The notes below the pieces were generated by a model, which was not told where the DNA came from, did no database searches, and worked only from the letters and a program-made list of their open reading frames with translations. Below are positions 30,765 through 40,193 of a DNA stretch of 64,000 nucleotides, piece after piece. The position numbers and the translations under genes were made by a program. Each line of letters opens with the position of its first letter. Positions within the stretch are counted from its first letter, which is position 1. The DNA is taken from the NCBI RefSeq assembly GCF_001021065.1, contig NZ_CP011546.1, positions 1,488,001-1,552,000 of the forward strand, given 5' to 3'. The stretch is from Corynebacterium uterequi. GTDB lineage: Bacteria; Actinomycetota; Actinomycetes; Mycobacteriales; Mycobacteriaceae.

Positions 30765-31238
30765 CTAACGCAGCATCGCGTCAACCCAGTACGTTGTCCC
30801 GGCCATCAGCGGCCCCGCCAGCAGGGCCGTACCCGGGTTGATCGGCGGCACCACGGTCACCGCCTGCCCCACCTCGGCGTCCTCGGCGTGGCGGAAGAGC
30901 ACCACCGCCAGGTCCCCGCCGACGGCGAAGGCCACCACGGCGATGGCGGCGCAGGCTATAGCCCAGCCGAGCACCCCGGGACGGGGTCGGCTCGACAAGC
31001 GGCGGGCTGCCAGAAGGGCCAACCCCACGGAGAGCAGCCCGGTCAACAGCACGAACGAGGCGAAGCCGGCAAACTCCACGTTGGCCGAGGCATGCACCGC
31101 CAGCAGCGAGTCCTCGGCCACCGTCGCGTCGTAGCCCGGCCGGAGCAGTCCCCACGCCACCCCGACGGCCGCGTAGCTAGCAATAGCGAGCGCAAGGAAA
31201 CCGCCGCCCGCACCGAGGTTGGCGGGTACCCGCGACAC
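30765..31238 (-). CDS. Small membrane protein of unknown function
   Basis: 157 residues with four likely membrane segments (residues ~10-30, 55-78, 88-112 and 132-150) and an acidic loop between the last two. I do not recognise the family. The GTG at 31238 is immediately adjacent to the upstream lipoprotein stop, so the two form a pair read toward hisD. The 50-base gap before hisD leaves room for a separate his promoter. Confidence 0.65.
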   Translation of the reverse strand: MSRVPANLGAGGGFLALAIASYAAVGVAWGLLRPGYDATVAEDSLLAVHASANVEFAGFASFVLLTGLLSVGLALLAARRLSSRPRPGVLGWAIACAAIAVVAFAVGGDLAVVLFRHAEDAEVGQAVTVVPPINPGTALLAGPLMAGTTYWVDAMLR

Positions 31239-31883
31239 CTACTCGCAGATCTTCCACTCGCCGCCCTCGCGGGCGAAACGCCAGGTACGGACGTCGTCAC
31301 CGTTCGAGGTGACCGTCGCCGACGCTTGATCGCCGTCGACACGAATGTCGCTGACCTGGGGGTTGGGATCCCACGTGTCAAGGTCGGACAGCCGGTAGTC
31401 CGGGACGCCCTTAGTACTGAAGCCGCTTTCCGGTGCCCGGTCGAGGATCGGCTGGCACAGGTGGGCCTCCATGAACTGGATCTGGTCCACCAGGGTCTCC
31501 TGGGAGGCGGTAGCCGTCACGAGCTGGGTGAGCGCGTCGGCGTCGCCGGCGCCCGCCGGAGCAGCACCTTCGAGGGGGGCCGCCATCCCCTGCGGGAGGT
31601 TGGCGCCGGGTTTATCGGCGTCCTTCGTGGGCAGGGCGAGGGTGCCGCCCTGCGCGGACGCCGAGGCCGACGACACACCGCCAGCCTCCACGTCGACGGT
31701 GGGCTTGTCCGATGCCCGAGGAGACGGCGCCGTGGTGGTCACGGGGGCGGCGGTGGCCGTCACCCGGCTAACGTCCGAGGCCTCGCCGTCGTCCTGGGAA
31801 CCGCACCCGCTCACCACCAGCGGGGCCACCAGGACCATCGCGGCAGCAGCTCGCGGCTTGATTCGCAAGGATGACGAGATCAC
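31239..31883 (-). CDS. Putative lipoprotein
   Basis: 214 residues from the GTG at 31883, chosen because AGAGGAG lies upstream; the open frame runs further to 32051 but that part crosses the divergent regulator gene. The signal has a basic start (SSSLRIKPRA), hydrophobic AAAAMVLVAPLVV and lipobox VSGC (Cys ~residue 27). A low-complexity Thr/Ala/Pro linker (~30-100) leads to a mature C-terminal domain ending GEWKICE. Cysteines in EAHLCQ and near the end could form a disulfide. Function unknown. Confidence 0.65.
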   Translation of the reverse strand: MISSSLRIKPRAAAAMVLVAPLVVSGCGSQDDGEASDVSRVTATAAPVTTTAPSPRASDKPTVDVEAGGVSSASASAQGGTLALPTKDADKPGANLPQGMAAPLEGAAPAGAGDADALTQLVTATASQETLVDQIQFMEAHLCQPILDRAPESGFSTKGVPDYRLSDLDTWDPNPQVSDIRVDGDQASATVTSNGDDVRTWRFAREGGEWKICE

Positions 31884-31986
31884 GATGGTTTCTCCTCTAT
31901 CGGTGGTCAGGTCTGGACTAGGAATCCAGAGTAGCAACTGGGATCGTGACGCTTCCGCATAAGTGTCGCACAAAAAACTGTGAATT

Positions 31987-32484
31987 ATGATGTGCACCGT
32001 GCACTTACAGCGAGACACCATCGTGGACGCCGCCACCGAGATTCTCGACACCTACGGTCTCGCCGACATGACCATGCGCCGAGTCGCCACTCAGCTGCAG
32101 GTAGCGCCCGGGGCGCTGTACTGGCATGTGCCGAACAAGCAAGCCCTGCTTGCGGCGGTCGCGGCCCGCATCCTCAGTCCCTGTCTGAGCGCCGGCGCGC
32201 CGTCGGACGCCCGGGAGTTCTGTGGCCTCCTGTACGAGCAGCTGCGCTCCGTCACCGATGCGGCGGACGTCGTCGCGGCCGCGTTGGCGCCTGCGGAGTC
32301 GCCGCTGCGCTCAGCACTGCACGAGCAGCTTCGTGCCCGGCTCAGCGGTGTCGACGACGCCGAGCTCGTGGCCGACGCGCTGGTTCTGCTCATCGTTGGT
32401 GCCACGGCCCGGGAGCAGTTGGCGGGCTCGGATACCCCTTCAGTGGTAGCGGCCTACGTCGATCTTGTTTTACGAGGCTGCTAA
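31987..32484 (+). CDS. TetR/AcrR-family transcriptional regulator
   Basis: 165 residues. The N-terminal helix-turn-helix is clear (IVDAATEILDTYGLADMTMRRVATQLQVAPGALYWHVPNKQALLAAV reading across ~10-55), followed by an Ala-rich ligand domain without recognisable specificity. A repeated palindromic hexamer (31992-32004) lies at its start, and an in-frame GTG at 31999 is an alternative start. It is divergent from the lipoprotein pair and 39 bases before glgX, so it may control either. Confidence 0.88.
   Translation: MMCTVHLQRDTIVDAATEILDTYGLADMTMRRVATQLQVAPGALYWHVPNKQALLAAVAARILSPCLSAGAPSDAREFCGLLYEQLRSVTDAADVVAAALAPAESPLRSALHEQLRARLSGVDDAELVADALVLLIVGATAREQLAGSDTPSVVAAYVDLVLRGC
31992..32004. 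promoter_or_regulatory. Tandem GTGCAC hexamers at the TetR start
   Basis: GTGCAC-C-GTGCAC: two copies of a self-complementary hexamer one base apart. They lie over the annotated start of the TetR gene and between it and the divergent lipoprotein gene. It could be part of an autoregulatory operator, or be an incidental result of coding sequence if the upstream ATG is used. Confidence 0.25.
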
Positions 32485-32523
32485 TCGGCACACGGCGGTT
32501 GTTTGCCGTTAGACTTCGGAATT

Positions 32524-34884
32524 ATGAGTTCTCAAGCTTCCCACGATCAGCAGGTGTGGCCGGGTCAGGCGTACCCGCTGGGATCTACCTACGACGGTGC
32601 CGGTACGAATTTTGCGTTGTTCTCGGACATCGCGGATCGCATTGAACTGTGTCTGTTGGACCGTGACGACAACGAGACTCGAATCGAGCTCACCGAGGTC
32701 GACGCCCACGTCTGGCATTGCTACCTGCCCGGCGTGGTGCCCGGCCAGCGCTATGGTTACCGCGTGTACGGCCCCTATGACCCGGGTGCAGGCCTGCGCT
32801 GCGACCCCAACAAGTTGCTCGTGGACCCGTACGCCCGGGCCTTCGACGGCGAGTTCGACGGCGACGCCTCCCTATTCTCCTACGACATCTTCGCCCCGGA
32901 GCCGGGCACCGGCCGAAATGAGGAAGATAGCCTCGGGCACACGATGAAGTCCGTGGTCATCAACCCGTTCTTCGACTGGGGTAATGACCGCGCGCCGAAC
33001 ATCCCCTACCACGAGACGGTCATTTACGAGACCCACGTCAAGGGCATGACGGCGACGCACCCGGACGTCCCCGAGCACCTGCGCGGCACGTACGCCGGCA
33101 TGGCGCACCCGTCGGTCATCGACTACCTCAAGAACCTCGGGGTGACCGCCGTCGAGCTGATGCCGGTGCACCAGTTCCTTCAGGATGACCGCCTGCGCAA
33201 CCTGGGCCTGCGCAATTACTGGGGTTACAACACCTTCGGTTTCTTCGCCCCGCACCAGGACTATGCCGCCGCGGAAAGGCCCAGCGAGGCCGTCGCGGAG
33301 TTCAAGGGCATGGTGCGCGCCTACCACGAGGCGGGCATGGAAGTCATCCTCGACGTGGTGTACAACCACACCTCCGAGGGCAACCACTTGGGCCCGACCA
33401 TCGCCTTCCGCGGCATCGATAACCAGGCCTACTACCGCCTGGTCGATAACGACCAGTTCCACTACATGGACTACACGGGCACGGGTAACTCCTTCAACGT
33501 TCGCCACCCGCACTCCCTGCAGCTCATCCTGGACAGCCTGCGCTACTGGGTGACTGAGATGCGCGTCGATGGCTTCCGCTTCGACCTCGCTTCTACTCTG
33601 GCCCGCGAGTTCAACGACGTCGACCGCTTGGCCACCTTCTTCGACCTGGTCCAGCAGGACCCGGTCGTGTCTCAGGTCAAGCTCATTGCCGAGCCCTGGG
33701 ACGTGGGCCACAACGGCTACCAGGTGGGTAACTTCCCACCGCTGTGGACGGAGTGGAACGGTAAGTACCGCGACACGGTGCGCGACTTCTGGCGCGGCGA
33801 GCCCGCCACCCTCGGCGAGTTCGCGTCCCGGCTGACCGGCTCCTCCGACCTCTACGCCAACAACGACCGTCGCCCCACGGCGTCGATCAACTTCATCACT
33901 GCCCACGACGGCTTCACCCTCAACGACCTGGTCAGCTACAACGAGAAGCACAACATGGCCAACGGTGAGGACAACCGCGACGGCGAGTCCCACAACCGCT
34001 CGTGGAACCACGGCGTGGAGGGCCCGACCGATGACGAGGAGATTCTGCAGCTGCGCGGCCGGCAGCGCCGCAACTTCCTCACCACGCTGCTGCTGAGCCT
34101 GGGCACGCCCATGATTAGCCACGGCGACGAGATCGGCCGCACCCAAAACGGCAACAACAACGTCTACTGCCAGGACAACGAGCTGTCCTGGATGGACTGG
34201 GATCAGCTGGAGGAGAACAAGGCGCTGCACGACTTCACTAAGCGCCTCATCAACATCCGCAAGCGCCACCCCGTCTTCCGCCGCCGCCGCTTCCTCAAGG
34301 GCGGCCCGCTGGGCACCGACGTCCGCGATCGTGACATCGCCTGGCTGGTGCCCTCCGGCGACCTCATGACCCAGGATGACTGGGACTTTGACTTCGGCAA
34401 GGCTCTCATGGTGTACCTCAACGGCAACGCCATCACCGAGCCGGACTCCCGCGGCCAGGAGATCGTGGATGATTCCTTCATCCTCATGTTTAACGCCCAT
34501 TACGAGGAGATCGACTTCACCCTGCCGCCGAAGCAGCTGGGCGTGAAGTGGCAGCTCATCGTGGACACCACGGAGGCCACCGGCTACCCGCTCGATGCCA
34601 GCGAGGTCGATTGCAATGGCACCATTCGGGTGCCGGCGCGGTCGACGATGGTGCTCAAGCAGCTGGAGCCGCCGGTGTACGACGAGCTTGACGAGGACGA
34701 GTCCCCGGAGAAGGGTCCGCGCCCCGTCGCCGAAGGAATCGACGTCCTGGAGGCCAGCACCGTGAGCATTCCGGAGGAAGAGGAACCGGCCGTGGAGGTC
34801 GAACGCCGCACCGAGTTGACCCCGGGAGTGGGGCACCAGAATAAGGCCGTCGACGTTTACGAGGAGGACCCGGAGGATGTTTAA
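32524..34884 (+). CDS. glgX: Glycogen debranching enzyme (GlgX)
   Basis: 786 residues from the ATG at 32524. An N-terminal CBM48-like domain (GSTYDGAGTNFALFSDIADRI) precedes a GH13 barrel with the conserved regions VVYNHTSEGNH, GFRFDLASTLAR (nucleophile Asp), LIAEPWDVG (acid Glu) and TAHDGFTLNDLV. It cleaves alpha-1,6 branches left after phosphorylase digestion. A C-terminal acidic extension (~60 residues) is rich in Glu/Pro and has no domain I recognise. It overlaps the next gene by eight bases. Confidence 0.96.
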   Translation: MSSQASHDQQVWPGQAYPLGSTYDGAGTNFALFSDIADRIELCLLDRDDNETRIELTEVDAHVWHCYLPGVVPGQRYGYRVYGPYDPGAGLRCDPNKLLVDPYARAFDGEFDGDASLFSYDIFAPEPGTGRNEEDSLGHTMKSVVINPFFDWGNDRAPNIPYHETVIYETHVKGMTATHPDVPEHLRGTYAGMAHPSVIDYLKNLGVTAVELMPVHQFLQDDRLRNLGLRNYWGYNTFGFFAPHQDYAAAERPSEAVAEFKGMVRAYHEAGMEVILDVVYNHTSEGNHLGPTIAFRGIDNQAYYRLVDNDQFHYMDYTGTGNSFNVRHPHSLQLILDSLRYWVTEMRVDGFRFDLASTLAREFNDVDRLATFFDLVQQDPVVSQVKLIAEPWDVGHNGYQVGNFPPLWTEWNGKYRDTVRDFWRGEPATLGEFASRLTGSSDLYANNDRRPTASINFITAHDGFTLNDLVSYNEKHNMANGEDNRDGESHNRSWNHGVEGPTDDEEILQLRGRQRRNFLTTLLLSLGTPMISHGDEIGRTQNGNNNVYCQDNELSWMDWDQLEENKALHDFTKRLINIRKRHPVFRRRRFLKGGPLGTDVRDRDIAWLVPSGDLMTQDDWDFDFGKALMVYLNGNAITEPDSRGQEIVDDSFILMFNAHYEEIDFTLPPKQLGVKWQLIVDTTEATGYPLDASEVDCNGTIRVPARSTMVLKQLEPPVYDELDEDESPEKGPRPVAEGIDVLEASTVSIPEEEEPAVEVERRTELTPGVGHQNKAVDVYEEDPEDV

Positions 34885-36142
34885 CGCCCACGGTGCCACC
34901 GTCGAGGTGGAGCCGGGGTTCGTGGTAGGGCACCGCAGCGCCTTGGCGGCTGCGTTGTCCGGCGAGGACTCCTTCCGGATTTCCCTGGCCGACGCCACCG
35001 GCGTCGACGTTCACGAGCCCACCGCCCTGCTGCCCGGCCGGGTCCGTGTGCTCGGCACCGGCGCCGACATCGCCGTCGCCCCGAACCAGCAGGCCGTGGC
35101 CCGTGACCTCGCCGAGGCGATCTCCGCCGCCCTGCGCGGTGAGACCGCGGAGGTGGGCGTGGACGGCCTCGACTTCGTGGCCGTGGACGTCGAGACGGCC
35201 AATAGCCGGTGGGGGTCCATCTGCCAGGTCGGGGCTTCGCGCTTCCGTCATGGTCAGCTTGCGGCGCAGCGCGAGTGGTGGTGCCGGCCCCCGGCCGGGA
35301 TCGATAGCTTCGACGAAGCGAACGTGGCCATCCACGGCATCACCGCCGACGCCGTGGCGGATCAGCCTCGCTTCGGCGAGATCCTCGACGACGTGGTGGC
35401 CTTCGTCGGCGACGACGTCGTCATCGCCCACAATGCTCAGTTCGACGCCTCGGCCATTCGGGACGCCGCCCAAGCCAGCGGGCTGGCTGCCCCGTCGTGG
35501 CGCTTCGGCTGCACGCTCGCTCTTGCCCGCGCGCGTCGGCTCGACGTCGCTAATCACCGCCTGCCCACGTTGGCCGCGCATTTCGGCATCGAGCAGACCG
35601 CGCACCACGACGCCGGCGATGACGCCGTCGTCGCCGGGCGCCTCCTCGTTGCCCTGGCCCGTGACCGCGGGTATGCGGGCTCCACCGAGAAGCTCTTCGA
35701 CGCCGACTCGCTCAACCTAGGCGAGCTGTCTGACCGTCTCGTTACCCCCGTGTCGGTGCACCGCACCCGACCGGCCCCGGCCGCGGCGACCCCGGCGACA
35801 CCGTCACCGGCGTGGCGGAAGGTGGCGACTCCGACGACCGTGCCGGAGGCGAACCCCAACGCCGATCCCCACCATCCGCTCTTTGGCCACAACGTCACCC
35901 TCACCGGGGACTTCGACCCCCTGGACAAGGGGGAATTGTGGGAGCGGATCGCCGAGTGCGGGGCGACCATCGGCAAGAACGTCACGAAGAAGACGACCAT
36001 CCTCGTGGCCGGGGCGTGGAAGACGACCACCTCGAAGGAGAAGAAGGCGCGGGAGTACATCGACAAGGGTCAGAACATCGAGATCTGGTCAGCGACCCAG
36101 CTGATCGCCGCGCTCGATAGTGCGGGGGCAGCGTCGCGATAG
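34877..36142 (+). CDS. DEDDh 3'-5' exonuclease with C-terminal BRCT domain
   Basis: 421 residues in three parts: an N-terminal ~95 residues of unknown type, a DnaQ-like exonuclease (~98-260; VAVDVETANSRWGSICQVG, VVIAHNAQFDASAI, AHHDAGDDAVVAGR), and a BRCT domain at the end (HNVTLTGDFDPLDKGELWERIAECG...), separated by a Pro/Ala linker. The four acidic residues and the last His of the DEDDh type are visible. A role in DNA repair or replication proofreading is likely. It overlaps glgX by 8 bases although functionally unrelated. Confidence 0.88.
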   Translation: MFNAHGATVEVEPGFVVGHRSALAAALSGEDSFRISLADATGVDVHEPTALLPGRVRVLGTGADIAVAPNQQAVARDLAEAISAALRGETAEVGVDGLDFVAVDVETANSRWGSICQVGASRFRHGQLAAQREWWCRPPAGIDSFDEANVAIHGITADAVADQPRFGEILDDVVAFVGDDVVIAHNAQFDASAIRDAAQASGLAAPSWRFGCTLALARARRLDVANHRLPTLAAHFGIEQTAHHDAGDDAVVAGRLLVALARDRGYAGSTEKLFDADSLNLGELSDRLVTPVSVHRTRPAPAAATPATPSPAWRKVATPTTVPEANPNADPHHPLFGHNVTLTGDFDPLDKGELWERIAECGATIGKNVTKKTTILVAGAWKTTTSKEKKAREYIDKGQNIEIWSATQLIAALDSAGAASR

Positions 36143-36193
36143 TGGTTAAGCTGGGTGGGGAAAATCCGCCTCCGACGCCACAAAGGATTGTTC

Positions 36194-38629
36194 ATGCGAC
36201 GCCCCATCACCGCCACGTACCGTCTCCAACTCCGCGGTCCGCAGGCCGACCCGGCGGGCCGGCGTTTCGGGTTTGCCGAGGCGGCCGAGCTGGTCGATTA
36301 CCTAGCTGACCTGGGCGTCAGCCACCTTTATCTGTCTCCGATCCTCACCGCCGACCCGACGTCGAACCACAACTATGACGTCATCGATGCCACCGAGGTC
36401 AACCCCGAGCTCGGCGGCATCGAGGGCCTGCGCGAACTGGCCCGCACCGCCCACGCCGCGGGGTTGGGTCTCATCATCGATATTGTGCCCAACCACATGA
36501 GCGTCGCCACCCCGTACCTCACCCCCTGGTGGTGGGACGTGCTCAAGAACGGCCAAGACTCCGAGTTTGAGCCCTACTTCGACATCGACTTCAGCCCGGA
36601 TAATGGCGCCGGCGGCAAGATCGGCCTGCCGATCCTCGGCCAGGAAGGTGACGAGGACAAGCTCACCATCGAGCACAACGAGCACGTCGACGAGCTCGTC
36701 CTCGCCTACTACGAGCACCACTTCCCCATCGCCCCCGGCACCTGCGACGGGCCTCACGACGACCCGGCGCAGGTGTACGCCCGCCAGCACTACCGCCTGA
36801 TGTATTGGCGCGACGGCGTCATCTCCTACCGTCGCTTCTTCTCCGTCAACACCCTCGCCGGCATCCGGCAGGAGGACCCCCTCGTCTTCGAGCACACCCA
36901 CCGGGTGCTGCGCCAGCTGTGCGCCGAGGACATCATCGACGGCGTGCGCGTTGACCACCCCGACGGCCTCGCCGACCCCTTCGCCTACCTCCACCGCTTG
37001 CGCGACCTCATCGGCCCGGACCGCTGGTTGGTCATCGAGAAGATCCTCGCCGTCAACGAGCCGCTTGACCCTCGCCTGTCCGTAGACGGCACCACTGGCT
37101 ACGACGCGCTGCGCGAGCTCGACGGCGTCTTCGTCTCCCGGGAGGCGGAGGACACTCTGTCCATGGTGGCCCTGCGGCAGTCCGGTTCCCCCTGGGACGA
37201 GACCTCCTTCCAGGCCATCGAGCAGCAGCTCAAACGGGACGTGGCGGCCTCCGAACTGGCCGCCGAGGTGTCCCGCCTCGCCCGCGCCATCCGGCGCGAC
37301 AACTTCTCCACCGCCGGTTCCACGGTGTCCGACGAGTTGCTGATCTCCACGGTTATCGAGCTGGTCGCCGCCATCCCGGTCTACCGTGCGGACTACGAAT
37401 CCCTCTCCCGGGTCACCTCCACCGTCTTCGCCGATATGGCCTCCCGCTTCCCCTCCCGGCGTGACGCGCTCGACCTCATCGCCGCCGCCTTCAGCGAACG
37501 CGGCGAGGCGAACACTCGTTTCGCCCAGGTGTGCGGCGCAGTCATGGCCAAGGGCGTGGAGGACACCACCTTCTACCGTGCGTGCCGCCTGGTGGCGCTG
37601 CAGGAGGTCGGTGGCGCGCCGGGGCGTTTCGGCGTGTCCAGTGCGGAGTTCCACCTGCTCAACGACGAACGCGCCCGGCTCTGGCCGCGCGCGATGACGA
37701 CGCTGACGACCCACGACACCAAGCGCAGCGAGGACGTCCGTTCCCGGATCATCGGCCTGACCGAGATTCCCACGGAGTTCGCGGAGTTCGTTGACCGGCT
37801 CTCCGGCCTCGTCCCCGCCCCGGACCCGGCAACCGGTCTGTTTCTCTTACAAAACCTCATCGGCGTGTGGCCGGCCGACGGCGCCGTCTCCGACACCCTG
37901 GTACAGCGCTTCCAGGACTACAGTCTCAAGGCCATCCGCGAGGCCGGGGTGCGCACCTCCTGGGTCGATCAGGACCCCGCCTTCGAGACCGCGGTCGCTG
38001 ACTGGGTCGACGCGCTCATGCGTGGCCCAGCCGCCCCCATCATCACCGCTTTCGTCGCCCCGCTCGCTGACACCGCGGTGTGCGTCAGCCTGTCGCGCAA
38101 GCTCCTCCAACTCATCGCCCCGGGCATCCCGGACGTCTACCAGGGCCAGGAGCTCTTCGACGACTCCCTGGTGGACCCGGACAACCGCCGCTTCGTGGAC
38201 TACACGGCCCGCCGGCAGCTGCTGCAACAGCTGGACATCACTGCCGAGCTCCGGGCCGACGACGACCCGAACCTCGCTCTCCTGCACACCGTGCGCGAGG
38301 CGCTGCGACTGCGCCGGAGGTTGCCGGAAATGTTCGACGGCGGCCGCTACGAAGCAGTCTTCGCCGAGGGTCCGCGCGCCGGCCACCTGGTGGGCATGGC
38401 CCGCGGCTACGCGGACTCCACCGCTGTCATCGCGGTGGGTACCCGCCGCCCTCACACGCTCGACGTGAGCGGCGGCTGGCAGGACACCACCCTCACGCTT
38501 CCGGAGGGCGAGTGGGTAGACAAGCTCTCGGGCCGACGCCTGTCCGGCGTGGTTCCGGCCGCCGACGTGTTTGCCGACTTCCCCACCGCGCTCCTCGTCA
38601 ACGCCCAGCTCGATGAGCAGACTCGCTAG
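36194..38629 (+). CDS. treY: Maltooligosyl trehalose synthase (TreY)
   Basis: 811 residues from MRRPITATYRLQL at 36194, preceded by AAAGGA. GH13 motifs are LIIDIVPNHMS, DGVRVDHPDGLADP (nucleophile) and WLVIEKILAVNEPL (Glu). The enzyme converts the reducing end of a maltodextrin to a terminal trehalose unit, which TreZ (40868-42577) then releases. Its stop lies 17 bases inside the following alarmone synthetase gene. Confidence 0.96.
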   Translation: MRRPITATYRLQLRGPQADPAGRRFGFAEAAELVDYLADLGVSHLYLSPILTADPTSNHNYDVIDATEVNPELGGIEGLRELARTAHAAGLGLIIDIVPNHMSVATPYLTPWWWDVLKNGQDSEFEPYFDIDFSPDNGAGGKIGLPILGQEGDEDKLTIEHNEHVDELVLAYYEHHFPIAPGTCDGPHDDPAQVYARQHYRLMYWRDGVISYRRFFSVNTLAGIRQEDPLVFEHTHRVLRQLCAEDIIDGVRVDHPDGLADPFAYLHRLRDLIGPDRWLVIEKILAVNEPLDPRLSVDGTTGYDALRELDGVFVSREAEDTLSMVALRQSGSPWDETSFQAIEQQLKRDVAASELAAEVSRLARAIRRDNFSTAGSTVSDELLISTVIELVAAIPVYRADYESLSRVTSTVFADMASRFPSRRDALDLIAAAFSERGEANTRFAQVCGAVMAKGVEDTTFYRACRLVALQEVGGAPGRFGVSSAEFHLLNDERARLWPRAMTTLTTHDTKRSEDVRSRIIGLTEIPTEFAEFVDRLSGLVPAPDPATGLFLLQNLIGVWPADGAVSDTLVQRFQDYSLKAIREAGVRTSWVDQDPAFETAVADWVDALMRGPAAPIITAFVAPLADTAVCVSLSRKLLQLIAPGIPDVYQGQELFDDSLVDPDNRRFVDYTARRQLLQQLDITAELRADDDPNLALLHTVREALRLRRRLPEMFDGGRYEAVFAEGPRAGHLVGMARGYADSTAVIAVGTRRPHTLDVSGGWQDTTLTLPEGEWVDKLSGRRLSGVVPAADVFADFPTALLVNAQLDEQTR

Positions 38630-39590
38630 GCTCGGCACGGCCTATCACGAGTGGGTGCGCCACCACCCACAGGCCAGCGACGACTTCGCAGACGCTTTCG
38701 AGGACCTGCTCACCGACGGCGGCGTCACCTTCGACCGGGTCAGTGCCCGCGTGAAGACCTGGCCGTCGCTCAAGGCGAAGGCGCAGAAGCGGCGCGCCGA
38801 CGGCCGCCTGGCCTACCCGGATCCGTGGAATGACATCCACGATCTCATCGGAGTGCGCATCAACGTCTATCACTCCACGGAGATCCCCGTCGCGCTCGCG
38901 GTGTTGCGCGAGTCCTTCGAGGTGGTCCGCTCCGTCGATAAAACCGCCCAGACCCGGGTCTCCGGGGGTTTTGGATACGGTTCCCACCACCTGGTGCTGC
39001 GTGTTCCGCCGCATCACGAGGACCTTCGGGCCTACGCCGGAATGCGCCTGGAGGCCCAGGTGCGCACGGTCCTGCAGCACGCGTGGGCCGAGTTCGAGCA
39101 CGACATCCGCTACAAGTCCGGCCAGTTGGATCCCCAGGTGGACCGGGCGTTCACGCTCGCCGCCGGACTCATCGAGTTGGCGGATCAGCAATTCGACCAG
39201 ATCGCGGCCCTGCGTAAGCCCACCGCCAGCCAGCCGGATCGCGGCGACGTGGACATCAGCGCCGAGACCCTCCCCGGGATTTTGGCGATGCTGCTCGGCA
39301 CCCGCTTCCCCCCATCGCGTTCGGAGAATTACCGCTGGTTGGAGGAGCTCCTGGCCGCCAATGGCGTGACCACGGTAGCCGAGCTCAGTGCGCTGCTCGA
39401 CCCTGCCGCTATCGCCTCCCTCGACGAGCGACTGCACTACCGCTTCACCCCCGGCCAGGTACGCCTCATCGACGATCTGCTGCTTCTGCGCTTCGGCCAG
39501 CAGCACATCGACCGGACGGGAACCACCGGCTACCGGGCGAAGAACCGCCCCCGTCGTCTGGCGGAGCGGCTGGCGAAGCTGCGCCCCTAG
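38613..39590 (+). CDS. relS: Small alarmone synthetase (RelA/SpoT synthetase-domain protein)
   Basis: 325 residues. A (p)ppGpp synthetase domain covers residues ~20-190, with DLIGVRINVYHS, GYGSHHLVLRV and EAQVRTVLQHAWAEFEHDIRYKS, the canonical Y-x-S-x-H and EhQhRT...hWA..EH..RYK motifs. There is no HD hydrolase domain. The C-terminal ~130 residues are an extra domain ending in a basic tail. The ATG at 38613 overlaps treY by 17 bases, implying translational coupling. I recall the C. glutamicum single-domain synthetase RelS next to treY, hence the symbol. Confidence 0.85.
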   Translation: MSRLARLGTAYHEWVRHHPQASDDFADAFEDLLTDGGVTFDRVSARVKTWPSLKAKAQKRRADGRLAYPDPWNDIHDLIGVRINVYHSTEIPVALAVLRESFEVVRSVDKTAQTRVSGGFGYGSHHLVLRVPPHHEDLRAYAGMRLEAQVRTVLQHAWAEFEHDIRYKSGQLDPQVDRAFTLAAGLIELADQQFDQIAALRKPTASQPDRGDVDISAETLPGILAMLLGTRFPPSRSENYRWLEELLAANGVTTVAELSALLDPAAIASLDERLHYRFTPGQVRLIDDLLLLRFGQQHIDRTGTTGYRAKNRPRRLAERLAKLRP

Positions 39591-39955
39591 CGTCCCCGCA
39601 GCTTCTCCAGCTGGCGGCGTTCCTTCTTCGTCGGGCGTCCCGCGCCCCGGTCACGCACCGGCATAGCGCCACGCGGCGGCTCCGGCGGAGAGTGATCCGC
39701 GTAGCAGCGGCGCGCCACTGGCGCCCCGACCCGCTTGCTCACCGTCGCCAGCACCTCCAGGTCATAGATGCGGTGGTGGTGCCAGATCCGCACCCGGTCC
39801 CCGGGGACCACCTGCTGGGCCGGCTTGACGGCGACCCCGTTGACCTTGACGTGCCCGGCGCGCACCGCTTCCGCAGCCTCGGAGCGGGTCTTGAATACCC
39901 GAACCGCCCACACCCAGGCGTCGACGCGGACGGGACGGCCGTCGGGCTGCGTCAC
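39587..39955 (-). CDS. S4-domain RNA-binding protein (Hsp15/HslR-like)
   Basis: 122 residues from the GTG at 39955, which overlaps the upstream stop as GTGA. The S4 domain is at the N-terminus (RVDAWVWAVRVFKTRSEAAEAV...GHVKVNGVAVK), followed by a basic tail (GRPTKKERRQLEKLRGR). Hsp15-type proteins bind stalled 50S subunits carrying peptidyl-tRNA. It is convergent with the alarmone synthetase gene, overlapping by four bases, and is linked to two other leftward genes. Confidence 0.88.
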   Translation of the reverse strand: MTQPDGRPVRVDAWVWAVRVFKTRSEAAEAVRAGHVKVNGVAVKPAQQVVPGDRVRIWHHHRIYDLEVLATVSKRVGAPVARRCYADHSPPEPPRGAMPVRDRGAGRPTKKERRQLEKLRGR

Positions 39956-40182
39956 TGGTCCCGGTGGTTGACGATGGCCCGAACCTTCATCGCGTGGTAG
40001 CCGCCGCCGGCAACGGCCACGATGAGCCCGAGGGCCAAGAAGAACCACGTGTGGGCGATGAGCGCGAGGCCAATGCCGCCGATAACTCCGCCGCCGACGA
40101 AGGCGACCGCATTGCGGGAGTGGCGCCGGACCTGGTCTTTCCGGGCCTGGATGGGATTATTGGGACGGTGGGAAAGCGTCAT
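39952..40182 (-). CDS. Small two-TM membrane protein, unknown function
   Basis: 76 residues. A basic N-terminus (QARKDQVRRHSRN) is followed by two hydrophobic segments (VAFVGGGVIGGIGLALIA and WFFLALGLIVAVAGGGY) with a tight turn, and a short basic tail. Gly-rich membrane stretches suggest helix packing. I do not recognise it. It is coupled to the S4 gene by GTGA and lies 11 bases after the YigZ stop. Confidence 0.65.
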   Translation of the reverse strand: MTLSHRPNNPIQARKDQVRRHSRNAVAFVGGGVIGGIGLALIAHTWFFLALGLIVAVAGGGYHAMKVRAIVNHRDQ

Positions 40183-40193
40183 AGTTCGCTATT

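Noticed and set aside
31239..32051. Longer start for the lipoprotein gene at 32051
   Set aside because: The extra residues are non-signal sequence overlapping the divergent TetR gene; the GTG at 31883 has a good ribosome site and directly precedes the lipoprotein signal.
32872..34998. Long open frame antisense to glgX (708 codons)
   Set aside because: It mirrors glgX codon for codon; GC-rich third positions in the sense gene suppress stops on the other strand. It has no start context or recognised domain.
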